DNA of 64,000 nucleotides from Streptomyces mayonensis. GTDB lineage: Bacteria; Actinomycetota; Actinomycetes; Streptomycetales; Streptomycetaceae. The DNA lies in the NCBI RefSeq assembly GCF_018982965.1, contig NZ_JACBYP010000007.1, positions 1 through 64,000 on the forward strand, given 5' to 3'. The notes beneath the pieces were generated by a model. That model was not told the origin of the DNA. It did not search any database and was given only the letters and a program-made list of their open reading frames with translations. A program made the translations under genes and the position numbers. Of this stretch, positions 26,295 through 33,384 are shown piece by piece; within the stretch, counting starts at the first letter, position 1, and every line of letters starts with the position of its first letter.

Positions 26295-26942
26295 ATGTCA
26301 CCTCGCGCTCGCCGTAGCTACGACCAGTTCTGTTCCGCCGCCCGCGCGCTCGACGCCGTCGGGGACCGCTGGACCCTGCTGATCGTCCGGGAGCTGCTCG
26401 CCGGCCCGCGGCGCTACACCGACCTGCACGCCGACCTGCCCGGCGTCAGCACGGACGTACTCGCGTCGCGGCTGAAGGACATGGAGCGCGACGGGCTGAC
26501 GACCCGCCGCCGGCTGCCGCCGCCCGGAGCGGCGTACGTGTACGAGCTGACCGCGCGGGGCCGCGGCCTGCTGCCCGTGCTGGAGGCGCTCGGCACCTGG
26601 GGGGCGGGTGAGCTGGGGGAGCGGCGGCCCACCGACGCCGTACGGGCGCACTGGTTCGCGCTGCCTCTGCTGCGGGCGCTGCGGGAGGCCGGGGCGGCGG
26701 AGGGCGTCGTCGAAGTCCGGCTGGAGGAGGGGGACTTCCATCTGTACGCCGACGAGGCGGAGGACGGTCCCGTGTACGGGGACGGGCCCGCGCCCGGGGA
26801 GCCCGACGCCCGGCTCGTGCTGGACGCCGGGACCTGCGCGGCGCTCGGCCGCGGGGAGACCGGCCTGCGGGAGGCGGTGCGCGACGGCCGTGTCGAGGTG
26901 ACCGGCGACGGCACGGCGGCCAAGGCGCTGCGGGAGGGGTGA
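26295..26942 (+). CDS. HxlR-family winged-helix regulator
   Basis: 215 residues. N-terminal winged helix: RSYDQFCSAARALDAVGDRW, TLLIVRELLAGPRRYTDLHA, STDVLASRLKDMERDGLTTR, typical of HxlR. A C-terminal sterol-carrier/alkyl-sulfatase-like domain may follow (VEVRLEEGDFHLYADEAEDG ... LVLDAGTCAALGRGETGLRE), giving a longer protein than plain HxlR members. ATG 26295 is preferred to TTG 26277. A TACACT -10-like box at 26282-26287 lies only 7 bp before it, so the mRNA is probably leaderless. Likely auto-regulated and controlling the divergent aminotransferase. Confidence 0.85.
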   Translation: MSPRARRSYDQFCSAARALDAVGDRWTLLIVRELLAGPRRYTDLHADLPGVSTDVLASRLKDMERDGLTTRRRLPPPGAAYVYELTARGRGLLPVLEALGTWGAGELGERRPTDAVRAHWFALPLLRALREAGAAEGVVEVRLEEGDFHLYADEAEDGPVYGDGPAPGEPDARLVLDAGTCAALGRGETGLREAVRDGRVEVTGDGTAAKALREG

Positions 26943-26990
26943 AGGGAGCCGTAAAGGGAGGCGTGAAGGGAGGCGTGAAGGAAGGGTGAG
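26931..26990. repeat. 12-bp tandem repeat built on the HxlR stop codon
   Basis: Five consecutive 12-bp units from 26931. The first is the gene end (codons RRE-like CGG GAG GGG TGA). The next three read AGGGAGCCGTAA, AGGGAGGCGTGA and AGGGAGGCGTGA, each ending with an in-frame stop; the fifth is degenerate. The result is four in-frame stop codons in a row. Confidence 0.85.
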
Positions 26991-26996
26991 GCGGCA

Positions 26997-27026
26997 GGAG
27001 GCCCGCCCGCCCGGGGCGGGCCCTCC
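26997..27026. terminator. Bidirectional hairpin between HxlR and the VWA-pair genes
   Basis: GGAGGCCCGCCC pairs with GGGCGGGCCCTCC with a single bulge and a very short loop, between convergent genes. Confidence 0.6.
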
Positions 27027-27038
27027 CGTGACGGGCTG

Positions 27039-27887
27039 TCAGGCGCCCGGCGGTACTCGCCTCGGCCGGCCCGTTCCGCGGGTCAGCGCGTAGCCGCCGA
27101 TGCCCGCGAGCGCGGCCAGTACGGCGCCGATGCCGGTCCACACCCAGCGGTCCGACCACCAGCCCGACGACCAGCCGTCCTCCGGCTCGATGGCGGACAG
27201 GACGGCGTTGCGCTCGCCGTCCTCCGAGTCCCCGTCACCTTCGCCGTCGTCCTGACCGGACGTCACCGCGATGCCCGGCACCAGCGGTTCGGCCAGCGAA
27301 CCGTCCACCGCCGCGGCCCCGCCCATGTCCTTCGAGTCCACCTGGACCTCGGCGGAGACCGGGGCGCCGAGGCCGGAGGCCGGCAGGTTCACCGCCGTCA
27401 GCCGGACGTAGTACGTGCCCGGCAGCGGGTCGTTGGCCCACGGCTCCGACCAGGCACGCACCGTGCGCAGCACACAGGCCAGCTCCAGGGACGGGGCGTC
27501 CGCCTGCGCCGTGCGGGTCTCGGCGCCCCACTGGCAGGCCTGGCGGCGGCGCAGGCCGTCGTACACGTCGATGCGCCAGGTCTCGGCGGCATGCGTCTCG
27601 GGCAGCTTCACCGTGGCCTGCACGGTGGGCCGCTGACCGGCGTCGGCCGGGAACGACCAGTACAGGTAGTCGCCGGCGGAACCGCTCGCCGTGGCCCGCT
27701 GCCCCTGGTCGATCTCGGTCGCCGTGCGGAAGGACGTGCCCGCCACGGTCGGCGCGTCGCTGTCACCGGAGGCGCCACCGGCAGCGCCCCCGGACGGGCT
27801 CGCGGAGGGCGAGGAGTCGGCCGCCGCGGGAGCCGCGGCGAGAGCGAGCAGCATCACCGCTGCACCCAGAAGTCGTGTGCACCGCAT
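27039..27887 (-). CDS. Secreted single-pass membrane protein paired with a VWA protein
   Basis: 282 residues. Signal peptide MRCTRLLGAAVMLLALAAAP with AAA-type cleavage, a Ser/Pro/Gly-rich linker, and a beta-rich extracellular domain (TSFRTATEIDQGQRATASGS, GDYLYWSFPADAGQRPTVQA, Cys residues in RRRQACQWGAETRT and LELACVLRT). An acidic juxtamembrane stretch (DDGEGDGDSEDGERN) precedes a C-terminal membrane helix (WVWTGIGAVLAALAGIGGYA) with a basic tail. The start overlaps the stop of the upstream VWA gene by 1 bp. The extracellular part resembles the C-terminal half of that VWA protein, so the two may form one surface complex; function unknown. Confidence 0.75.
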   Translation of the reverse strand: MRCTRLLGAAVMLLALAAAPAAADSSPSASPSGGAAGGASGDSDAPTVAGTSFRTATEIDQGQRATASGSAGDYLYWSFPADAGQRPTVQATVKLPETHAAETWRIDVYDGLRRRQACQWGAETRTAQADAPSLELACVLRTVRAWSEPWANDPLPGTYYVRLTAVNLPASGLGAPVSAEVQVDSKDMGGAAAVDGSLAEPLVPGIAVTSGQDDGEGDGDSEDGERNAVLSAIEPEDGWSSGWWSDRWVWTGIGAVLAALAGIGGYALTRGTGRPRRVPPGA

Positions 27888-29161
27888 CAGTTGGTCCTCC
27901 AGACCGCGAACCGCCACCGCGACAGCCAGCCCCACAGCAGACCGGCGAGGAAGCCGACGAGCACCAGCAGGCCGAGCAGCCACCAGCCGCGCCCGAGGCC
28001 GAAGGAGGCCACGTCGTCGGAGTCGGACGGGCCGTCCACGACGTCGACCGTCAGCTCCAGCGGCAGTCCGGGCGTGGTCTGCACGCCGGAGGCCGGGGAG
28101 AAGGAGTTGGTGACCTGGAGGCACACGGCCTCGGCCGCGGCGTTCCCCTCGTCGCTGTCGTCGCTCTCCGCCTTCGGGTAGCGCAGTCCCGTCGAGAGCA
28201 CGTCGGTGCGGCCGTTGCCCGCCGCCTCACCGCGCACGATCTCCCGGCCGTTCGCCGTCACCGCCCGCAGCAGCACCCCGTGGGAGGGGTTCACGGCCCG
28301 GTCGGCGCCCACGCTCACCGAGGCGCGCAGTTCCTGCCCCGGCTCCACGTCGACGCGGTACCAGCGCTGCTGACCGAACTCCTCACGGTCCGTGTAGAGC
28401 CCCGACTCGAGCGTCGGTGCCTTGGCGCACGCGTCCGCGCCCTCGGTGGCGACCGGCGTCACCACCGGGTCGGCCGCCCGGTCCACCAACTGGTTGACCT
28501 TGTCGGTCAGTTCGTCGGTGTGCTCGACCGAGGTGTACGTGCCGCCGGTCGCCTCCGCGATGCAGCTGAGCTGCCGGCGCAGCTTGGTGCTGGGGACCAG
28601 GCCCAGCGTGTCGATCGTGACGCCGATGCCCTTCGCGGCTATCTCGCGGGCCACCTCGCAGGGGTCCAGCGGGGCACAGGTGTCCTCGCCGTCGCTGATG
28701 AGCACGATGCGCTTGGAACCGTCGCCGCCGTCGAGGTCGTCGGCGGCCTTGAGCAGCGCGGGGCCGATCGGCGTCCAGCCGGTGGGCGACAGGGTGGCGA
28801 CCGCAGTCTTCGCCTCGGTGCGGTCCAGCGGGCCGACCGGGTAGAGCTGCGCGGTGTCCTTGCAGCCGGTCTTGCGGTCGTCGCCGGGATAGTCCGCGCC
28901 CAGCGTCCGGATCCCCAGCTGCACCTCCTCCGGCGTCGCGTCGAGCACCTCGTTGAACGCCTGCTTCGCCGCGGCCATCCGCGTACCGCCGTCGATGTCC
29001 CGCGTCCGCATCGAGCCGCTGACGTCGAGCACGAGGTCGACCTTCGGCGCGTCCTCACCCGTGGGTTCCCCGGCTGCCGCCCCGGCCGGGAAGGCCGTCC
29101 CGGCCGTCAGCGCGGCGAGCAGGGCACAGGCACCCGCCGCCAGCCGTGTTCTTGTGATCAT
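27887..29161 (-). CDS. Secreted, membrane-anchored von Willebrand factor A protein
   Basis: 424 residues. Signal peptide (RTRLAAGACALLAALTAGTA), a VWA domain from about 40 to 215 with an intact metal-ion site (VDLVLDVSGSMRTRD for DxSxS, GWTPIGPAL for the Thr, LISDGEDTC for the Asp), a beta domain around 240-390, and a C-terminal membrane helix (WWLLGLLVLVGFLAGLLWGW) with a short basic tail. Cys residues (GCKDT, DTCAPLDPCE, LSCIAE) suggest disulfides outside the cell. Its stop overlaps the next gene by 1 bp. Likely a metal-dependent adhesion or assembly factor at the cell surface; the ligand is unknown. Confidence 0.82.
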   Translation of the reverse strand: MITRTRLAAGACALLAALTAGTAFPAGAAAGEPTGEDAPKVDLVLDVSGSMRTRDIDGGTRMAAAKQAFNEVLDATPEEVQLGIRTLGADYPGDDRKTGCKDTAQLYPVGPLDRTEAKTAVATLSPTGWTPIGPALLKAADDLDGGDGSKRIVLISDGEDTCAPLDPCEVAREIAAKGIGVTIDTLGLVPSTKLRRQLSCIAEATGGTYTSVEHTDELTDKVNQLVDRAADPVVTPVATEGADACAKAPTLESGLYTDREEFGQQRWYRVDVEPGQELRASVSVGADRAVNPSHGVLLRAVTANGREIVRGEAAGNGRTDVLSTGLRYPKAESDDSDEGNAAAEAVCLQVTNSFSPASGVQTTPGLPLELTVDVVDGPSDSDDVASFGLGRGWWLLGLLVLVGFLAGLLWGWLSRWRFAVWRTN

Positions 29162-29221
29162 CGGCGGATCCTATTGAGCGGGGGTGCCGGGCTCCAAAAC
29201 GAGATCGCCACGACACCTCGA

Positions 29222-29290
29222 CGTCACGTCTCCCGCAGTGGATGCGTCATGTCTCGCGCAACGGATACGTCACGTCTCCCGCAGCGGATT
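29222..29290. repeat. 23-bp tandem repeat built on a stop codon
   Basis: Three head-to-tail 23-bp copies at 29222-29244, 29245-29267 and 29268-29290. On the minus strand each reads (N/Y/H)PLRET followed by TGA, so each copy reproduces the last seven codons of the siderophore synthetase gene. Because 23 is not a multiple of three, the copies are in different frames. Confidence 0.9.
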
Positions 29291-30799
29291 CGGCAGTTCG
29301 GTCCACAGGTCGCCCATGTTCCGGGGCGAAGTGCGCATCAGGGTCAGCGACTTCACCGGCAGCCGCTCCTCACACAGGGCCACGAGGTCGGGTGTACCCG
29401 GCAGTTCGGGCACGGCCGCCTCCAGCGCCTTGCCGAGCGCAGGTCCCGATCCGGCCGTCGCCGCCAGCGCGCCGGCCACCAGCGAACCGAACAACTTGCG
29501 GCGCAGCGCCACCGGATCGTCGGTGAGCATCCGCGCGGGCAGCCCGGGGACGGCGATGCCGTGCCGGGCGAGGCGGGCCGGGGAGACGCGGATGTCGGCG
29601 AGGTCGCGGTAGACCAGGCGCAGCGGCTCACCGGAGGACGAGAGCACCACCAGGAGATTCTGGCCGTGCGCCTCCAGGGCCACGCCCGTCTCCAGCAGCC
29701 GCAGCCCCACACCGAGGGCCAGGCGCGCGAACGCCGCCAGCCACGCGGGGGAGTCCGGCAGCCCGGTACTGGTCAGCGCGGCCACCGGGACCACGTGCTC
29801 GCCGTGCGCCGCGTACACCCGGGGGGACTCGCGCAGTACCGCGGCCAGGTCGGGGGAACCGGCGGCCACCGCGCCCAGCGTCCCGGTGACGTGCAGCAGC
29901 CCGTCCAGCCGCTTCGCCAGTGCCTGCCCGAAGCCGGAGACGTCCGCCGACGCGCCGACGGAGGCGACCGAGATGTCCCGCACCGACGAGGTCAACCGGG
30001 CACTCAGCGCCGTCTTGACGTGCGGCCCGCCGGGCACGGCGAGTGTCCGCAGGGACATCAGGGGGTGCGCGGCGGGACCCTCCCCGCAGGACCGTCCGGC
30101 GAGCACGTGCGCCGCCTGCCACGGATGCACCGGCACCAGCAGCCGTGCCCCGTCCCGCAGTTCCCGCGGCCACACCCCGGACACCAGGCACTCGGCGGCC
30201 GCGACCGGCACCAGCCCCAGCCGTACCACGGGCCCGTGCTCCGGCCCGTACGCGAGCTGTTCCGCCACCGAGAAGCCGGGCCGGGAACGGCAGTTGGGGT
30301 GGTAGGGATGCCCGTCCACCACCCGCCGTTCCCAGCCCCAGTCGCTGTCCGGCCACTCGTCCGGGTGACGTTGTGGCCCGCTCTCCCGCGCCGCTGCGGA
30401 CTGGGCCGCACGCGAGAGCGCCAACGACGCCGCGCTGTGCCCGAGTTCGGCGGCGAATTCCGCGGAGAGCGCCGTGCCCAGGCCTCTCACCAGCCGTGCC
30501 GGATCGTCGTACGCGACCCCGTCCAGGCGCACGGCCGACACGTACGCGTCCGTGCGGTACGGGTCGGCGGCCGGGCCGGTCAGCCGGCGCCCGTCCCGAA
30601 GCCGCAGCACGAGCCCGTCCCCGGCGGACTCCCGGTCCGCGATCCACGGCAGCGGTTCGTGGGCGAAGGCCCGCCACAGCCGCGACAGCACGGCCGCGCG
30701 GGCGCCGGGCAGGCGGTCGGCGAAACGGTCGACCAGACCGGGTCGTACGGACGCCAACTCCTCGACGACCTCGGCCGCTGCGCTGGGGGGACGGTGCAC
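29270..30799 (-). CDS. IucA/IucC-family NIS siderophore synthetase (I)
   Basis: 509-residue ATP-dependent carboxylate-amine/alcohol ligase of the NRPS-independent siderophore pathway. Motifs: GHPYHPNCRSRPGFSVAEQL near 165-184 (ATP/citrate site), LLVPVHPWQAAHVL near 228, HVKTALSARLTSSVRDIS near 275 and the C-terminal GVALEAHGQNLLVVL near 390 plus LVYRDLADIRVS. GTG 30799 is preferred because cgaggag lies 7 bp upstream; an ATG at 30832 has no ribosome binding site. It diverges from a second NIS synthetase at 30963. No iron box of the DmdR/IdeR type (TTAGGTTAGG-like) was found between them, so regulation by iron is unproven. Confidence 0.88.
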   Translation of the reverse strand: MHRPPSAAAEVVEELASVRPGLVDRFADRLPGARAAVLSRLWRAFAHEPLPWIADRESAGDGLVLRLRDGRRLTGPAADPYRTDAYVSAVRLDGVAYDDPARLVRGLGTALSAEFAAELGHSAASLALSRAAQSAAARESGPQRHPDEWPDSDWGWERRVVDGHPYHPNCRSRPGFSVAEQLAYGPEHGPVVRLGLVPVAAAECLVSGVWPRELRDGARLLVPVHPWQAAHVLAGRSCGEGPAAHPLMSLRTLAVPGGPHVKTALSARLTSSVRDISVASVGASADVSGFGQALAKRLDGLLHVTGTLGAVAAGSPDLAAVLRESPRVYAAHGEHVVPVAALTSTGLPDSPAWLAAFARLALGVGLRLLETGVALEAHGQNLLVVLSSSGEPLRLVYRDLADIRVSPARLARHGIAVPGLPARMLTDDPVALRRKLFGSLVAGALAATAGSGPALGKALEAAVPELPGTPDLVALCEERLPVKSLTLMRTSPRNMGDLWTELPNPLRET

Positions 30800-30962
30800 G
30801 GGCAGGCTCCTCGGGTACAAATACTGCGTCATTGCGCAAGGACGACAACAGACATACTGATCTTCTCCGCCCCCCGATGCTTCCGACCCCCCGATGCTTC
30901 CGGCACCTCCGATGCTTCCGGCACCTCCGACACCTCCGCCATGGACCGACCGTTGGGAACGA
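30800..30962. promoter_or_regulatory. Divergent region between two siderophore synthetases
   Basis: 163 bp with three CCGATGCTTCC-type direct repeats (30874-30884, 30891-30901, 30909-30919) followed by GGCACCTCCGA repeats. No recognisable iron box or zinc box was seen. The AT-rich part 30818-30860 probably contains the leftward promoter. Confidence 0.45.
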
Positions 30963-32498
30963 GTGGAACGCGTGGATCTCCTGCCCCCGGCCCCCGGCGG
31001 CGACCCCGCCCGGCGGGACGACATCTCCGTACGCGCCGACGCCTACGCGGCCGTACCGCTGCTGAACTGCCTGCTGCGCGAGGTCGCCGAGCCCGTGCCC
31101 TCGGACGCCGCCCGGCCGGTGTACCGGCTGCCCGGCGGCAGACTGCTGCGCGTGCGCGCGGGCCGGCGCCCCGCCGAACCGGAGATCCGCGCGGCGGACG
31201 CCTGGCACCGCGTCGACCACGACGAACTGGTGAAACTCGTCGCCGAGGAACTGCGCCGGCACACGGGTCTGCCCAACCACGAACTGCCCACCGAGATGAC
31301 CGACAGCCGCGACGCGGTGGCCGCGCTGCTGACGGCACGCGCGCGTGCCACCCCGCCCGCCGACCCCTACCTCCGGTCCGAGCAGTCCCTGCTCACCGGC
31401 CACACCCACCACCCCGCCCCCAAGGCGCGCGGCGGCGGTCCGCACGCCGGCTGGCTGCCGTACGCGCCCGAAGCGCACGCACGTTTCCCGCTGACGCTGC
31501 TCGCCGTGCGCGAGGACACGGTCGTCGACGAGGGCGACACCACCGCCCTGGACTCCCTGGGAGACCCCCCGCCGGGCTACCGCCTCCTGCCGGCCCACCC
31601 CTGGCAACTGGACCTTGCGGCACCGGCCCTGAGGGCCGCCTTCGCCGACGGCCGCCTGGTCCGCCTGGGCGCGGCCGGCTCCCCGGTGTGGCCCACCGCG
31701 GCCATCCGCACCGTGTACGCGCCGGAGCACGACCTCTTCCTGAAGTTCAGCCTCGACGTGCGCATCACCAACGACATCCGCCGCCTGTGGCGGCACGACC
31801 TGCTGAAGCTGCGCCGCACCGACACGGCCGCCACCGAGGCCTTCGCGGCGCTCGGCCCCGCGGCGGTCTGGCTCGCCGACCGCGGTCACCGCACCGCGGA
31901 CTTCGCGTACGAGGAACTGGCCGTGGTGGTCCGCGACGGTTTCCGCGACCACCTGCTCCCCGGAACGACCCCGCTCCTGGCCGCCGCGCTGGTGGAAGAC
32001 CTCCCGGACGGTCCGCTGCCCGGCACCGGCGACCCGGCGTCCTGGTGGGACGCGTACCTCGCCGTCGTCGTCCCGCCCGTCCTGACCGCCTTCGCCGAGA
32101 ACGGCGTCGTGCTGGAGGCGCACCTCCAGAACACCCTGGTCGCCGTGGACGCCACCGGTACGCCGGTGCAGGCGCTGTTCCGCGACGCGGAGGGCGTCAA
32201 GCTGGTGCCCGGGACGCCGCGGGCGGCGGGCTGGGAACGGCTGGTCTACTGCCTGCTGGTCAACCATCTGCTGGAGATCGCGGCGGCTCTCGGCGAGCAC
32301 CACCGGGGTTTCGACCCCTGGCCCGCCGTCCGCGGCGCCCTCGCCCGCCACGACCTGCCGGAGGTCCGCGCCCTCATCGGCTCGCCCACCCTCCCCGGCA
32401 AGACCAACCTCCTGCTCCGCTGGACGGGCGCGGACGGCGCGGACGCGCGGTACCTGCCGGTGCCCAACCCGCTGTGCGGCCGAGCGGCACCGGAGTGA
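30963..32498 (+). CDS. IucA/IucC-family NIS siderophore synthetase (II)
   Basis: About 511 residues, homologous to but clearly different from the leftward synthetase. Motifs: DAYAAVPLLNCLLREVAEP at the N-terminus, LTGHTHHPAPKARGG near 140-155 (the HPxxK motif with its Lys), LLPAHPWQLDLAAP near 205, LFLKFSLDVRITNDIRRLWR near 258-277 and VLEAHLQNTLVAVD near 383. The start is uncertain: GTG 30963 or 30972 give the usual N-terminus, while in-frame ATGs at 30894 and 30912 would add Pro-rich residues encoded by the short direct repeats. Two NIS enzymes of different subtype suggest two successive condensations on one dicarboxylic acid; no amine-modifying or export gene is next to them. Confidence 0.88.
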   Translation: MERVDLLPPAPGGDPARRDDISVRADAYAAVPLLNCLLREVAEPVPSDAARPVYRLPGGRLLRVRAGRRPAEPEIRAADAWHRVDHDELVKLVAEELRRHTGLPNHELPTEMTDSRDAVAALLTARARATPPADPYLRSEQSLLTGHTHHPAPKARGGGPHAGWLPYAPEAHARFPLTLLAVREDTVVDEGDTTALDSLGDPPPGYRLLPAHPWQLDLAAPALRAAFADGRLVRLGAAGSPVWPTAAIRTVYAPEHDLFLKFSLDVRITNDIRRLWRHDLLKLRRTDTAATEAFAALGPAAVWLADRGHRTADFAYEELAVVVRDGFRDHLLPGTTPLLAAALVEDLPDGPLPGTGDPASWWDAYLAVVVPPVLTAFAENGVVLEAHLQNTLVAVDATGTPVQALFRDAEGVKLVPGTPRAAGWERLVYCLLVNHLLEIAAALGEHHRGFDPWPAVRGALARHDLPEVRALIGSPTLPGKTNLLLRWTGADGADARYLPVPNPLCGRAAPE

Positions 32499-32499
32499 G

Positions 32500-32857
32500 T
32501 CAGGACGCCGGAGACCCGGCCGGCACGTCGGCCGGCGCTCCGGCCGCGCGGACGGCGACGCCCCTCCGGCCCGCAAGACGGCACCCGAGGCAGTTCGGGT
32601 GTCCCGCGCGGGCGGAGCGGTCGCGGATCCCGATGCCCCGCTGGTCCACGCCGCGTATGCCGGGCCCCTTCCCCCAGCCCGCGAGGTGCAGGACCCAGGT
32701 CACGAGCGCCGCCAGGGCGACGACAACCGGGCCCCAGCCACAGCCCGGGACGCCAGCCGACCAGACCCAGGCCGGTGACGACGGACCCGGCCGTGGTCAC
32801 GGCCGTACCGGTCCATCCCGCGATGGTGTGCCCTTCGTCGTGGTGCCTTCCGCTCAT
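32500..32857 (-). pseudogene. HGxxPAAW-family membrane protein gene with apparent frameshift
   Basis: The N-terminal part reads MSGRHHDEGHTIAGWTGTAV ... TGLGLVGWRPGLWLGP and then leaves the frame. The continuation VVVALAALVTWVLHLAGWGK ... IRGVDQRGIGIRDRSARAGH ... GCRLAGRRG is in the next frame and fits the rest of the family. Removing one base in the gggcccc run at 32729-32735 restores one frame of about 118 residues with two membrane helices, HGxxPAAW-like N-terminus and Cys-containing C-terminus. Either a real +1 frameshift mutation in a homopolymer or a sequencing error. Confidence refers to the frameshift reading; the function is unknown. Confidence 0.75.
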
Positions 32858-33006
32858 GTGCCTGCCCCCTCGTGGCGCTGAGCCGAACCGACGTACCGGG
32901 TAAGCAATTTATCCGAAGACGTCTTGATCGGCGCCTGTGCGGAAAGGCCGGGGAACACCGCGACCCCCTGTGCACCCGGGGAGCCGCTGCCGAGCCCGCG
33001 CCGGGC

Positions 33007-33384
33007 CTACCGCAGCCAGATCCAGGCCACCGCCGCGTGCAGGCCGGCGGCCGCGGCCAGCAGGACCGAGAGCCCGGCCGTGTGCCGTCGGAGCAGGTCG
33101 CGCCGCAGCTCCAGGTAGCGGCCTTCGTACTCCTGGCGCAGCTCCCCCGCGCGTGCCACCGTCGCGCCGAGCATGGTCCGCGTCAGGACGAGCCGGTGGT
33201 CGACGTAGTGCCGTGTGAGGTCCTCGGCCTGGGCGGCGGTCAGCCACGGCATCCGGCCGCACAGCGCCTCCGCCTCGGCACGGGCCGCCGTGTGATGGGC
33301 CCGAGCCTGCAGATAGCCCTCGGCCTGCGTGGCGACGTCGGCGCCGGCTGCGGCGGGCGGGTGCGGGCGCCGGCCGCGGGTCAC
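33007..33384 (-). CDS. Small membrane protein coupled to ctaD
   Basis: 125 residues, soluble helical N-terminal part ([20 protein letters not shown] ... [20 protein letters not shown]) and one C-terminal membrane helix ([20 protein letters not shown]). GTG 33384 overlaps the stop of ctaD (GTGA), so translation is coupled. It is the only partner of this orphan oxidase subunit and may be an accessory or assembly factor; I recognise no family. Confidence 0.7.
   Translation of the reverse strand: MTRGRRPHPPAAAGADVATQAEGYLQARAHHTAARAEAEALCGRMPWLTAAQAEDLTRHYVDHRLVLTRTMLGATVARAGELRQEYEGRYLELRRDLLRRHTAGLSVLLAAAAGLHAAVAWIWLR

Noticed and set aside
30800..30962. Iron box between the two siderophore synthetases
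   Set aside because: I looked for a TTAGGTTAGGCTCACCTAA-like 19-bp palindrome and found nothing close.
27875..32881. A very long plus-strand open frame of about 1,670 codons
   Set aside because: It runs antisense across four well-supported genes, is dominated by Arg, Pro and Gly, and shows no domain. It is a GC-driven shadow frame.
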